DNA of 64,000 nt from Sphagnum compactum. Lineage: Eukaryota; Bryophyta; Sphagnopsida; Sphagnales. The DNA is taken from positions 124,001-188,000 of the forward strand of contig OZ234497.1 in NCBI GenBank assembly GCA_965153455.1, in the 5' to 3' direction. Below, one piece after another: positions 22,640 to 34,959 of the stretch. Positions within the stretch are counted from its first letter, which is position 1; the number at the start of each line of letters is the position of its first letter. The position numbers and the translations under genes were made by a program. A model generated the notes under the pieces. That model was not told the DNA's origin and ran no database searches. It saw nothing but the letters and a program-made list of their open reading frames with translations.

Positions 22640-25063
22640 GAGTCAGATGGAGTCTGACGTGGCGATTGGGACCTCGTCTTGGGACATTAAATCTGCTGTT
22701 TGCCCTAGGGTTTTTCCTCATCTCCTCTCGTTCGTAGGTTTTCTGCCCTAATTGTGTTTCCGCTCTTATGCACTTCGTCCGTTTTGCAGCGAAAGCATCG
22801 CGTTTACAGCGCAGCTCAAACCTCGTAAACACGTACTCTTTTTTGTCTCTCGCTCGATTCTTCTTTAACTGCCTTTTGTCTCTTAATAAGAAGCATAGTT
22901 CATGGTTTCATGCTCTTGAGGTTTTTGCGATCTGGAAGATTTTCCCCCCTTATTTTTGGTCTGGGGGGGTAGGGGGTGGTGTCTGGTTTGTTTTGTTTTT
23001 TTTTTTTTCACTTCCCCCTCTTTTGCCGCTAGTAATGCTTCTTAAATTCGTTACTGGCGTGTTCGTGCTTTTGGAAATTCGTAATGCAGTGAAGAGATGA
23101 TAGTCCAGTAATGGATCTCAAGGATGCGGTGCAGATTTGACAAGCGACGGGCAGCGGCAGCAGCACCTGAATGCTTTTCTGGTATCGCTTCATCTTAGTT
23201 CTTCCTATTAGTCTCAATTCATTTTTTTCCCTCCCCCTCCTTGTATGCTTCTCGTAGGAAAAAGACATCACTGCCATGGTGAATGAACTAGGGTATAAGA
23301 GTACTACTGATCATGGACGCTGCAGCAGGAGTGTTTTTGCAACGGATCTTTGAGTTCCGGTGGGCGACGGTGTCATAACTGACCTGGGATGGGATGTAAG
23401 GTGATTCAAGGCATCCTTTTGATTTTATGGTTCTTCCTGTCGGATCCTGTTAGTGCACACATTTCGATGTTGGTCTTGGTGTTCGTTTCGGACCTCAAGA
23501 TCATTCTTTCCTCTGTTTTGTGTGATCAAGCTTCTTAATTCATTTTGGCCTCACTGTTGACATCCATTGCAGAGCTAATTTTTCTACAAGCCACAGCTTC
23601 TATTTTATCTACCTGAGTTGGTCTTCTTCCTGTGAATGCCAGGACAGATACCGAGGAGATCAAAGAAGAAAAGATGAAGATACTGTGCACAGAAAGTTTC
23701 CTGTACTTCAGAATCGATGCTTTTCCGTAAACTTCAAATGATGTCAACTTGAAGGTGAGCATTTCTTGGACAATGAATATGTGCTTTTGTGTAATACTCT
23801 ACATGTGTGTTCATGGGTGTCTGCACATTTAGGGTTACTGTTTCTTTCTCAAAGTCTGAAAACCAGATGGCTGTAACCAGTTAAAGAGTTGTGGCAACTG
23901 TCTTTTGAGGAATTAGTTGCCCTCAGGTGGCTGCAATTTGGATGGTTGCTTGCTAAAAGTAGCAAACCCTACTTATTGGTAGCTGCTGGATTCTCAGGCA
24001 CCAAATACTTAATAGCAAGTTGGCTGTGACTCTAGCTCCCAATCTTTGTCTTGGTTCTGAGTGGGGAATTAGTAACTTTTTTCAAGAAACTAAGCTAATA
24101 GAAATGCTACTGCTGCAACCATAAGTCCTGAACCCAAAGCCCCTATACATGTGACCAGTTTCTCAAGGATTCTCTTCCTTTAGTGTGTGCTTCAGTATTG
24201 GTTACCATTCCAGTATCTGTTGACACGAGGAAGTTCAATTCCCACAATTTAGAGTTTTGGGCTCCACCATACATATATCCATGCCTGTTTGAATCCTCTG
24301 GCACTGATTGTAAAGTCATTGCTTCCAAATGATCTGGGGATTTCAAGCCTGTGGCAGACCTCTGAATTGGGCAATTTGGGCCAAAATGTGAACTCCTGTC
24401 AATTGTGGGACTCCAGGTTGTCGTAAGCATTTCTGTCAAGGTCTGTTGACACACAATCAGGCTCTTACAGGACTTGACTCACAAGCATCACAATTTTCTC
24501 TTATCAGTATTTCCTTTTATTTTGATTGTTCTACCTCTTTCCTTCTATGGCACAAGATGTTGGAAGGAAAGATATAAGTACCCAAAAGAAGCTTTGAGAA
24601 ACCTTAAAATAAGGTAGATGAATATGTCTAAGGTCCAAAGACATTGACTTAGAAGGATTTGTACCAAATTTTTAGATTGAACCATGATGGTACTAATGAC
24701 ATGGGATTTGGCTTCCCAGCATCTCTGCAAACTCAAGAATGGTTTGAAAGTTGTATTGCCAGCAGTTCTGTAGTATTGTGGTTTTGAATTAAGGGGGAGA
24801 ATGCAGATGGTTATGTACAGCCCTGAGGAGTGTTCTGGTGTAGTTTCTGAACTGAACTCTCTCAGGACTACTCCACACCCATGTGCATACAGTTGGTGCA
24901 AGCTGTGGTTTTGTCTGCTGGTCTATGCTGTCCCAAGACTGCTTAAATTGACTTAATTTTCTTGGTGTGCAGGCTGCAATTCTGCAGGATTATCTGCTGA
25001 GTGGATTCTTCTGAGTCAGAATAATCAATGTTTCGACCCAGTTGAGTTGATCCACATGGACTT
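22640..25063 (+). promoter_or_regulatory. Promoter and intron-containing 5' leader of the CCCH gene
   Basis: Base composition changes abruptly near 22,640. A motif common in plant 5' regions, CCCTAGGGTTTTTC, lies at about 22,702 and is followed by C/T-rich sequence, suggesting transcription starts around 22,700. Coding does not begin until 25,064. Candidate leader splice sites include AAGGTGAGC at about 23,753 and CTGCAG acceptors near 24,975-24,988. The leader contains a 5-codon upstream ORF, ATGTTTCGACCCAGTTGA at 25,028-25,045, ending 18 bases before the main ATG. An in-frame stop at 25,043 confirms that the main frame cannot start further upstream in this exon. Confidence 0.5.
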
Positions 25064-28000
25064 ATGAGAACTGCTAGTAACCCAGCTCTACCTCCCTTTC
25101 CAACACATGGGGGAGGAAATTTGGGACCAAATTTGCCAGGCCCATATCCAGGATTGCCTGCATCCTTATCTCTCACCCCTGCTGCAGACGATTTCCCCAT
25201 GGACCCACCTGCAATGCCTCGGGATGCTGAAATGCTTAAGAACATTGATGTTTTGTCAAGCTTTGTAGTGAAAAATGGGCCAGACTTTGAGCAGTTGGCA
25301 AGGAAGAAGCAGAGTGCGGATCCTAAGTTTGCATTTCTCTTTGGAGGTGAGCCAGACACAGATGCAGCAATTGGGCAAAGGTATTATGAGTGGAAGAAAC
25401 ATGCCTTAGAAGCCAGCTTGTGGTCCCAGGGTGGCAGCAGCCTTTGTTCTGGAAGAGGAAGCATTCAGGATGAAGTGAAGTTGACTTCAGATGCTCTAGC
25501 TTCTCCTGTGGGATCTGACATGGAGATGGAAGGTAATCCAAATGATGTCTCAATGTGTATCATCTGCAGCCTATGATGAGGTTACTGTGTATTAAGTTTG
25601 TTGTCATGTTCTATGAGATTGGTTTCTTTGTCTCAAAGTAAAATGTTCTATTCCTATTCTTTATCAAGATCCTGACTTGTTTGTAGGTATTGTGGTGCTT
25701 GCTGGTGTCCACTGGATAGCCAGACTAATTTCTAACTTGCAATTGGCAGATGATTTTGATGCCCCTCCATCAGCAGTGGAGAAGGATGTGGCATCACCTG
25801 TACAGGTCATAGAAGCCAAAGTTTTTCCAGTGATTGAGGTTAATGAATGGGAGGAGGCTGTGTCAGTAAGTGAAGGGAGGAACTTTAGAGCAGTTGCTCC
25901 TGGAGTCAGGCAGCCAGATACCGGGAGTGGTCCAAAAGAAGATATACCACCAGCATCAGGAAGAAGACGAGGTGGGTAGTGACTTATATCTCAACTGTCC
26001 GAAGTGATTTGTGATGTGGAACTGTATTTGTAGCTGCATAGGTCCTTTATGAAGGTTTTATGTTGGGTGTTGTAGTCTAGCATTGCTCAGTAGAAACCAG
26101 GCATGTTAAACCGTTGCTAAACATGGATGCCAATAGATAATGTGCATGCACAATAGTTTCAATCTATATAAATGTGCAAGTCCCTGAATCCCTTGACACC
26201 CTCTAAGGGGATGGCCTAAAGGCCATTCTCCCCCGGATGGGGTACCTACACCTATGTGCCATTCTTCACGCCTGTGCCTCACTTTACATTTCCATGGCAT
26301 GGTGACATACCAGTTGGCTAGACAGCCAGATGCCCCCACATTATCCATGCTGTTGTTGTCCACATAGACTGCTGTACTTCCTTGCAAAAGGAGCATCTTT
26401 TGTGGCAGGACTCTTGTGATAGGAGGCAACTCTTGATTACTATATTAGAGAACTCAGGGGGCTTTATGCTTATCCACAGTCCTACATTTTGTGGTTTGAT
26501 AGATACTCGGCGGCGGACTGGATTTGACAGATCATGTATGGAAGATATAAGCCCACGGAGAAAATCAGCAAGCCCTCCTGAACAAGCATTACCACATGGA
26601 AGAGAGAGAGTTTCACACCAAGAGAGGAAGCTATCTTCAGGTGTAAATGGACACCAAACTGAAGGTGCTCCAAGAGGATCCTGGCGGGGCCCTCCAGAGC
26701 CTTCTTTGACTCCAGAGGCCCCAAAACTTGATATGGCATCCTCTCCACAAGTGCTTCAAAAATCAGAAGTGAGGGAAAAACTGGAAGCAGTTCGCACTCC
26801 GAATGCAGATGTTGTGGCTCTTCCTGGTAAAGATAGCATGTGCCAGCTATTTTTGACTTTCAAGTTTTGTGTGCTATGATATTGTGTCCCATTTCTAGCA
26901 CTGTTTTAAAGGGGCATCTTTACGTCTTGTTGGGGATGGTGAAACATTCTTTTGTATTTCTCTGATGCACTTTGACCTGGAAGGACTGTTGGAAGGAACA
27001 CAGAAGTTTGTTGGTGTGAAAGGAAAGGGCCATCTTCTACCCTGTTATGGCATATTATTGGGAATCTCTCTGATACAATTTCCTCATGCAGTTTGCTGTC
27101 ATGGTCTTTTGTCGTTTGGTCTGAAATCTCATTAGCCTTAGTATAAAGGTTTCTCACAAGTATAGATGGGTCTCAATGCTTCTGGGGTTTTATATTACTT
27201 CTGTAAATGGCCAGACTCTGATTTGTGGCAAATCTAGGAAAAATGTGACAAGGATACTTTTGTAGACTAAATGTTTTTGTGAAGCTTTATTTGACTAGTG
27301 TACTGATGTAATTTGTAGGATATCTAGCTCTAACTTGTGTATTGCCCTGGGATCATGTGTTTCATGAAGAATTCCATGGGAGGACTGATGCCAAAGGGAT
27401 TCAGGACCCAAAGAAAGTGAAACATGATCGGATCTCTTCAGGGCTTGAGCTAGGAGCTCCAACCGTAGATGAGTTTGGGAGGTTGGTAAGACATGATTCA
27501 AGTGATAGTGATGGAGAGGATGGCCATCAAGGCAAGAAACAGAGGAGAAGCACAAGCTGGAGTCGGAGTCGAAGTCAGTCTCCCAGAAAGAAATTGCGGC
27601 AACATCGCAGCCGCAGCCAATCACGATCTCGGAGGAGTCGGCGGAGCCGATCTCGCAGGTTTGTTTTCTATCAGGGACATCAGGAGATTAAGATTAAACT
27701 CACCATTAGCAAAGTCAAAATGACTTTGTAAGGGATTTCTGCTTGAACCAGTTTTTCTCAACTGCTTATAAGCCTGTAATTGAACAGCTCTGCAGTCCCT
27801 GATAGTCAGGTGATAGTTTATTTACTTGCCAGTTAAGAAGGTAGCCTTCATATATTTTGTGGGCCTCATGGTGTTCACCACTAAACCATTCAAGCTGTTA
27901 CTTACTACAGCCCACCTAGCTTTAGTAGTAGGGGTCACTGAGTCAACTGGTCATGGAAAAACCATGTCACTACTTGGAGTCAAACCCTGAGGAAGGGGTT

Positions 28001-31000
28001 GGCAACTGCTTTGTCCCTGTCACAAGGGTTAGAAAGCGATCACCTCTGAAAGGAGACCAGTTGTCCTATTGGTAGCCCTATGGGGCGGCCTATATGGGGG
28101 AAAGCCACTCAGTCACTCCTAGTTGCCAAACTAAGAGTTTTCACCACTCCTTTTTTCAGTTGTGGAGACATACATGTTCTTAGTATGAATTTAGAGTTCA
28201 TTTCCTTGAACCATGTAGTGACCATACCACATTATTGAATATCATCAGTAGTGGGTCTACAGTCTCACATACAGCTGCTATTTGTGCATCCAAGCTCTAT
28301 TGTAAGGTGATATGGTGGGGAAGAGTAGTTTATAATAAGATATTTTATCATTGGAATGAATTGTACAATAGAGTAATAAAGGGTAGTCTGATGGAGAGAA
28401 AGACGGGTAGGCACAGTTGTTTGGTGAATGTGAGATAGAAACTTTACTGGTAACTTGACTCATGGAATGCATGTTGTTATTTGGCCTTAGCTCTTAAGAG
28501 CCAACTCTGGTATTAAGCAACTCAATAAACTGATGTGGAAAGATCCCTAAACCCTAAACTGAGAAGGACAATGATACCATATCATAATTCTCTCTTTAAT
28601 TTGGCAGCTCCAGGTGGCCGAAATCACATGTTCTTAAAAGACTACTCCTTGGATGTAGATTGAGGAATTCATTTTTTGTTATCTTCAGTTAACCCTAAAT
28701 CCCATACAAACATCAAATACCACTGACTAGATGTTTCCTTTGTCATGTGAGCATAGCTGTAAGCCATTGATGTGCTGATGCTGTAATGTCTTTCTTATGT
28801 TGGTGTCTGAATGCAGCTATTCTTCAAGACAACACCGAAGTTACAGTCGATCACCTCCACGGGATTCAAGAAGGGGGGCCGATAGTAGTTGGGGCAGTGA
28901 CCGCAGGTTTCAAGAGTGGGGGGGAAGGCGGGGAGGACGTGGAGAGTGGGGTGGGGGTACACAGCCCATATGCATTGATTTCTCTCGGGGAAGGTGTCAG
29001 CGGGGAAGTTCATGCCGGTTTTTACACTCAGACAACAGCAGTAATGGAGCTTCTTCTGGTGATCCAGGCAGAGGAACAGGGCGGTATGGGTCCAGGGGTG
29101 GTCAAGGCAGCCGTGGGGAGAATAATGATGATGGTCGGACTTGGGGCAGTGCTCGATCATCTTCTGGGCGGGCAGATGAGGGATCCAGGGCAAGGCGAAA
29201 TTGGGATTCCACCACTGAGAGGGAAAAGGAGAATACGGAAGAAACGGTTTTGGAAGATAGAGGAGGGTGTAAACCTGAGGAATCTCCAACAAGTGCCTAC
29301 GGTGATGACCAGAGTGCTAAATTGATCAAAGCAGAGTCAAAAGAGAAATCTGAGAGCAAGACTATGGCCAGTAAGCCATCATCTTTTACTGATCCTCCTC
29401 CTTTAGCTCGCCTGCCCACAAGTGCACTATTTGCTTTACCCCATTCCTCTTCTTTTGACCCAGATGTGGTCAACTCTTCCATTGTAACCCTTGCCCCACA
29501 AGCTCCAGCAATCTCTGTTTCTCAAGCATTTTCATCAGTCCCCTCTGCCCAGCCAGTACCTGCATTTGCCATTGATGTGCCAGAGAAAGACTACACCACA
29601 AATACTTCAATGATGCAGCCAGGGTTTGATGGATCAATACCACCACCTCCCCCAATGGTGGGTTTTACGGGCCATCACCATCCATCCTCACAGCTTCAGG
29701 CACCCTATCCAGCCCCTACACCTCAGGCCACTGCTTATTCTCAGTCTGGTGGGCACCCACAGCCAGGTGGTTTTCCACAAATGGGGTTACAGCAATTACC
29801 CGTTCCGTCTAGGCCTGGCTTGCCCTGGCCTACAGCATATGTAATTAATCAATCAATGCAGGGCTATGGGCTCCCAGGCCCTGCATCTTCCTTGGCACAG
29901 CAGACTAATCCTGAACATGTCTCACAACACCTAGGTGTCTCTGCCTCAAAGGAGCAATATGACCCATTGATGGCAGATGCCTTTGAGCCAGAGCCCCCAG
30001 GTGCAAGGGTTGTGGGGCCCAATCCAGAATTTGGTGGACCACGGGATATGAGCATGGTTATAATGGAAAGTGTAAGTCCTGGGTTACCAAGTCGCCATCA
30101 TACTGTCACCAATAGTGTTAATCAAGGAACCCATAATGGCTTGGTAATGGAGAGTGTAAATGCAACAACTGTTGTCCCATCGGGTGAACAACAGTCTCAT
30201 TCTGTTATGGAATTGTTGCCTTCCCACCCAGCAGTAGAAGTATCTACTTACAGGTCTCTTCAGTCCCAACCTGATGACCAAGGTGGGGGGGTTTTGGAGA
30301 ATGTGAGTCCAACCCTAGATGAAAATCGTAACTGGAATTCAGGTTTGTTCCCCTCAGAGAGGGATTCTGGGCAAACTCGGGACATAAAGGATAGGGATGG
30401 CAACCAGTCACAAGTAGCAGGACAGAATGAAAAGGAAGGACGCAGTAGAGCAGGGCGAGGCAAAGAAGGGCGAGATAAGGAAGGAGGTGAGAAAGAAGGC
30501 CGTGGTTTAACACTTGTTAGAGCTGCAGTCACGGAATACGTGAAAGATGTATTGAAACCCACATGGCGGGAAGGCCATATGAGCAAGGAAGCATTCAAGA
30601 CTATTGCCAAAAAAGCAGTTGACAAAGTTTTGGGGGCCTTGCAACCACACCAGATCCCCAAGACTCCAGAGAAAGTGGACAACTATATGGCCTCCTCACG
30701 GCCTAAGATTCACAAACTAGTTCAGGTTAGTGCACTCAACAATCTCTTTTTGTGCTCCTATCCTTTCTACTCTGGAGAACTGACAATTGGGGAAAGTATC
30801 AAAGCCAAACATGAAGCATATTATGTCCCTTTTAGTAGTGGCTGCACACATCTCCTGGACACCTGTTTCCTCCTAGAGTTATTCAACCTTTCTGAGTGCC
30901 ATTAGCTGTACAATGTGGAATTTAGTGAACTTACTTAGCAGATATGACTGTCAATCTTCGATGGCTGCAATTAAATGCACACTGTACTTAATTAAATGAA

Positions 31001-31260
31001 TACTTGGGTGGATGATATACCAAAGGATAGAAGTCCGTAGTGTCAAAAATATATCTCCTATGCTTGACAGTGAGGAAAGAGAATAGCTTAGAAATCGTGA
31101 TAATTTGAAGCAATTTTTAAATAGCAGTGGAGCATGGAATTGGGATACAGTACTAGTGAGTATAGCAATCGGGCATGCAAGTACAGAGTGAAGTGCGTCT
31201 GATATGTGTGGTGTGTGTACTGAACTGCAGGGATACGTGGACAAATATGTGAAGATTTGA
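25064..31260 (+). CDS. SWAP / RS / CCCH zinc-finger nuclear protein, 1080 residues
   Basis: Six coding exons join in frame with GT-AG introns: 25064-25532, 25750-25971, 26503-26826, 27370-27658, 28817-30725, 31231-31260. Total 3,243 bases with the stop. Residues about 57-111 form a SWAP (Surp) module (FVVKNGPDFEQLARKK, FLFGG). Residues about 395-434 are an Arg-Ser tract. Residues 487-505 are one CCCH finger with C-x7-C-x5-C-x3-H spacing (CIDFSRGRCQRGSSCRFLH). A Pro/Gln-rich low-complexity middle follows. Residues about 1000-1078 form a conserved helical C-terminus (YVKDVLKPTWREGHMSKEAF), split so that the last nine residues come from a tiny exon. The combination matches plant CCCH proteins of the C3H38/C3H55 kind. 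SWAP plus RS suggests a role in pre-mRNA splicing or RNA processing in the nucleus; that role is inference. It appears intact. Confidence 0.87.
27840..28140. other. Repeat-like insertion in intron 4 of the CCCH gene
   Basis: Within the 1.16-kb intron is a compositionally distinct block containing, on the minus strand, GGTTTGACTCC. This is close to a pol III B-box and is what a tRNA-derived SINE would show. A convincing A-box and target duplication were not found, so the call is tentative. Confidence 0.25.
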
Positions 31261-34200
31261 AGGTTCTGAGGAAACCACTGCAGGGTTAAGTTGACATTTA
31301 GGGCTGAGGATTGGTGTTGTACAAGAGTTACTCTATTTCTGATGGCATTGGACCCCTCTTGAGGTCCTTGGTGTGTATACTGCGCAGTAATGCACAGGAT
31401 GTACTATCTTGCACAACTTTTGGGATGGGTATAGCTCTGTATAGATATGGTGTGTTCAAAATTGTCTGTGCCCTCTGAAGGGAGGGACCATGCATTGAGT
31501 GTGTTTTGTGATTTTTTCATCCACTAGTTCTATGGCATATGTGAACAATTGAGAAATCCCAATTAGGACAGGTGGAGGTTTATCTTTTGCACCTGCTATA
31601 TCGTGTTAGTTCTGACTTGCGACCTTTCTACGAAATCATGAGTCCACTGTTAAACTTCAATTGAGTCCCTCCAATGTTTATGTTGGACTGTAATCTTATT
31701 TTTGACCAAGATCAATCTGATATGATCTGAGAGTTCACTATTACTTGCCCAAATTCTTGTGACCTTAGTGAAGAGCTGGAGATGAACCTTTTTTTTATGC
31801 TAGTTTTTAGCTTTCTATGCAGTTGTGACCAATCCACTTCCTTGGGAAGTTGAATAGAATCACTACCTGGATTTCTCACTGTGGAGTTAAAGCCAGGATG
31901 AAAAATTGCAAATGAGGTAACAAGGTACTAGTGCTCCCAATCACTTTATTGCTGCTGCTATCACCAATAGTAAGCAGGTGCAGCAACCTATGACATGGCC
32001 ACCAGTGTTATGCCAACATGACTGTCCAGGGCCTGCTTTCTAACAACCTACACTGGTACCAGTTTTAGCACTGTAAGTTCCACATTTTCAAAATTTGGAA
32101 ATGAATACATTATACATTGGATACAGGAATGGAGGAAGAGGAAGATGGATATTGTATCTTGATTTGGCAGTTTTGTCATTGTGCTCTTGGGGCAATGCCA
32201 GGCAGTCAAGCCATGATTGGTGCATGACACCATGAGAATTAAGCTTGCCTGAGCTTATTGTCCCTAAGAGAAATGCTATATTCCACATTCTCAGTTTTGC
32301 TGTCTGGATACTGTTTTGGGGATGTTGTCTGCAGATTGTGGCTGCAGTGCCTATCTTGTGTTTATCCTTGGAAGTGTGGTGTTGTTTGTACTTTGATTGA
32401 AGAGAGCACTCTTGGTTTGTATGTGGTCACAGGCTGCATTTTTTCAGACACAATCCCAAGAAGACCAGAGGGAGGCTCCAGCTTGGTGCAGAGGGCTATG
32501 CATCTACAAGTCTGAGCAAGCCACCCATTTAATTTGGTGGAATTTCTTGCTCATTTTCCAGCTGGTGTGGAGTGGACTAGTGTATTGGTAGTTGGTTGGA
32601 GTGTTCATGGGTCTTTTGAGCAGGCTTCTGGTATAAGGCTGATGGTCTGGGGAAATTACTTGGGACCATCCAAGCAGCCTTGGCCACATTTGTGCAGAGA
32701 GACTGCTCAATTAAGTGCTGCCTCTTTCTTTCAAGCAGATGTTCAGGTTGACAAGGCAGTCGCAGTGAGGTTACAAGTTTCTGTTTTAGTTCGATAGCTT
32801 GTACTGCTGTAGAATGGCCTATGATGTTCTCAAACCCCTAACTTTTAATTGCCAAAGCCACTTCACGCATCAGTTTGTATAAGCATTTGAGTGTAATTGG
32901 GTTCCAACTATGGAAGACTGCTCCATTGAGGTGTGTGCTTTTTACAGGGACAAACTAAAATGAAATGAAGCTTACCCTCACAAGGTTGTAGCAGCTTGAT
33001 TGAGGATGCTATTGACTATTTTGAGTATTTGTGTCTCTTGAATACTAGCCAACAGCATGACTTTTTCTGGAAATGTGACAGGAATTCAGGATGGAGATTT
33101 TGTACAGTGGTATGCCCCAAATCTGTGCAGATTATTATGATATACTTCTTTATGCGCGTGGTTGGGAGCTCATGAAGTCAGTGGGTAGTCATGGCAGCTC
33201 TCACTGTTATCCATGATGGAAGGGGATGGTGTGACACAGACTCTCATAAGGTTATGACTGCACTCATTCTCATGTTACTTGAATTGGTTGTTACTCTGCA
33301 ATTCTGTATATATGTGGTGTGTGTGTATGTTGGTATGCCTTAGTCATGATGTTAAGACACAAAGTTAATTCAACATTGAACCCATTACCCTCACCCAGTG
33401 GGGAGTCATGGCAGCTTTATACTGCGATCGATGATGGTAGAAAATTCTATTTGTCAATGTTGTATATCAAATATGTAGATTCCTATTAATGTAGTAGAAA
33501 GTACTATTTAAGTGATTTTTGTTAGATTCTTGGAAATTCTTGAGTTTTATGTAATGAAAACTCATTTAAGAATGCCCCCAGGGCCTTCTAAGTCCCCAAG
33601 GCCTGTTTCTGGAATTAAGGGGCCTAGGACAATGTGTTAGTCCAAGTCTAGCCCCACATTTGAGGAATGTCCCAGACCGTGATCCCTACCTATTGGACTT
33701 GACCCTGCATATTGGGAACATCCCTGGGTGTGGGCATAGAGCATGATGCAAATGGTATCATAATCCACATGCAGTTGTCATGGCCCTCGGCTCCTCCCAT
33801 CAAAGTATTCACACAATTGCTCAATAGGAGTATATTTAATATTACTTGGCATCCCACATGTAAACACAATTTGTTGTATGAAAATTGATAGGAGGACAAC
33901 TGTTGTTTATCTTATGGATAGTTGTAATTGTAGTGAGCTAAGTTAGCCATTCAATTTGGGGACCTTAGAGCTTAGGAAGAAATTCATGGTGGCATAAAAC
34001 ATACTTGTATACCTTTGCTTACATATACATACATAGTAGAGCAGAGTACCTTCGCTTGGAATGTAACTATCTATCAATAATGTAGCTACTTGTGTGGTTC
34101 ATTTGCTTCAATGAAGCTTTACATGGTCCTCAAACATTACTTCCATGAGGACACAAATGCAGACCCTAAGCCCTCAATGTAAGAGCAAACTTTTGACAAC

Positions 34201-34950
34201 TTAAACACATGCAAATTGTGTAGTTTGGTGATTAGTGTACCATAGAAGGTGTGAAATTGAGAGGCAAACATGCATGCTAAACATTCAGCACAAAGTAGAA
34301 AAAGTTCTGAAACATTCAAATTTCACAATCTCATCATAAAAAGTTTAGAAACTTAACATTGAACAAACTGCTCAATATCCCATTACACAAACATATACAA
34401 CATGAACATTGCAAGGTTCAAGCATTCCCAAGCGATTTGAACCCTAAGCTTAGAAGAAACTTTGCCCATATGCAATAGAAGTGTGCCTACATCCACAACC
34501 CACCCTGAGTTCCAAGTCCCCAACCACATTAAGCAAATATTCCAACTTCAAACAATGAGTCATAAAGTTTTAGAGTGGCACAATGCACAATGCACATAAT
34601 TACACAAGTGTATATTGCACAATTTATAAAACAAATTTACACAAACATTCAAAATTTCACAAAATGTTCATAAAGTTGAATTTTTTTAAAAACCCCAAGG
34701 CTCAAGGCCCAAGACTATTTCAAATTCCATTGGTTGCATTGAAGCACTCCATAATGAATTAGCACACCTACATGAGCTTTGAGACATGTTTGAGACTTGC
34801 AAACAATAACAACTTACAAGGTTCTGCAAAATATGCTTTAGTTCAAAGAAAAAAAAAGACAAATCATAAAATATTATACATGCGATCATCTTTGACAAAA
34901 AATTTCCCCATTTAATTAAAAAAGGGGATATAATTAAGAAAATTTGACTA
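31261..34950. other. 3' region of the CCCH gene and intergenic DNA
   Basis: The first several hundred bases are presumably 3' untranslated sequence. Beyond that, 32-33.4 kb has gene-like base composition (short frames at 32,258-32,515 and 32,534-32,797) but no domain or coherent exon chain. It could be further untranslated or non-coding RNA sequence. From 33.5 kb it becomes A/T-rich. Confidence 0.4.
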
Positions 34951-34959
34951 TCTCAAAAA

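Noticed and set aside
28786-29325. 179-codon plus-strand frame and 165-codon minus-strand frame overlapping the CCCH exon
   Set aside because: Both are shadows of the long exon 28817-30725, whose frame encodes the CCCH finger and joins neighbouring exons in phase.
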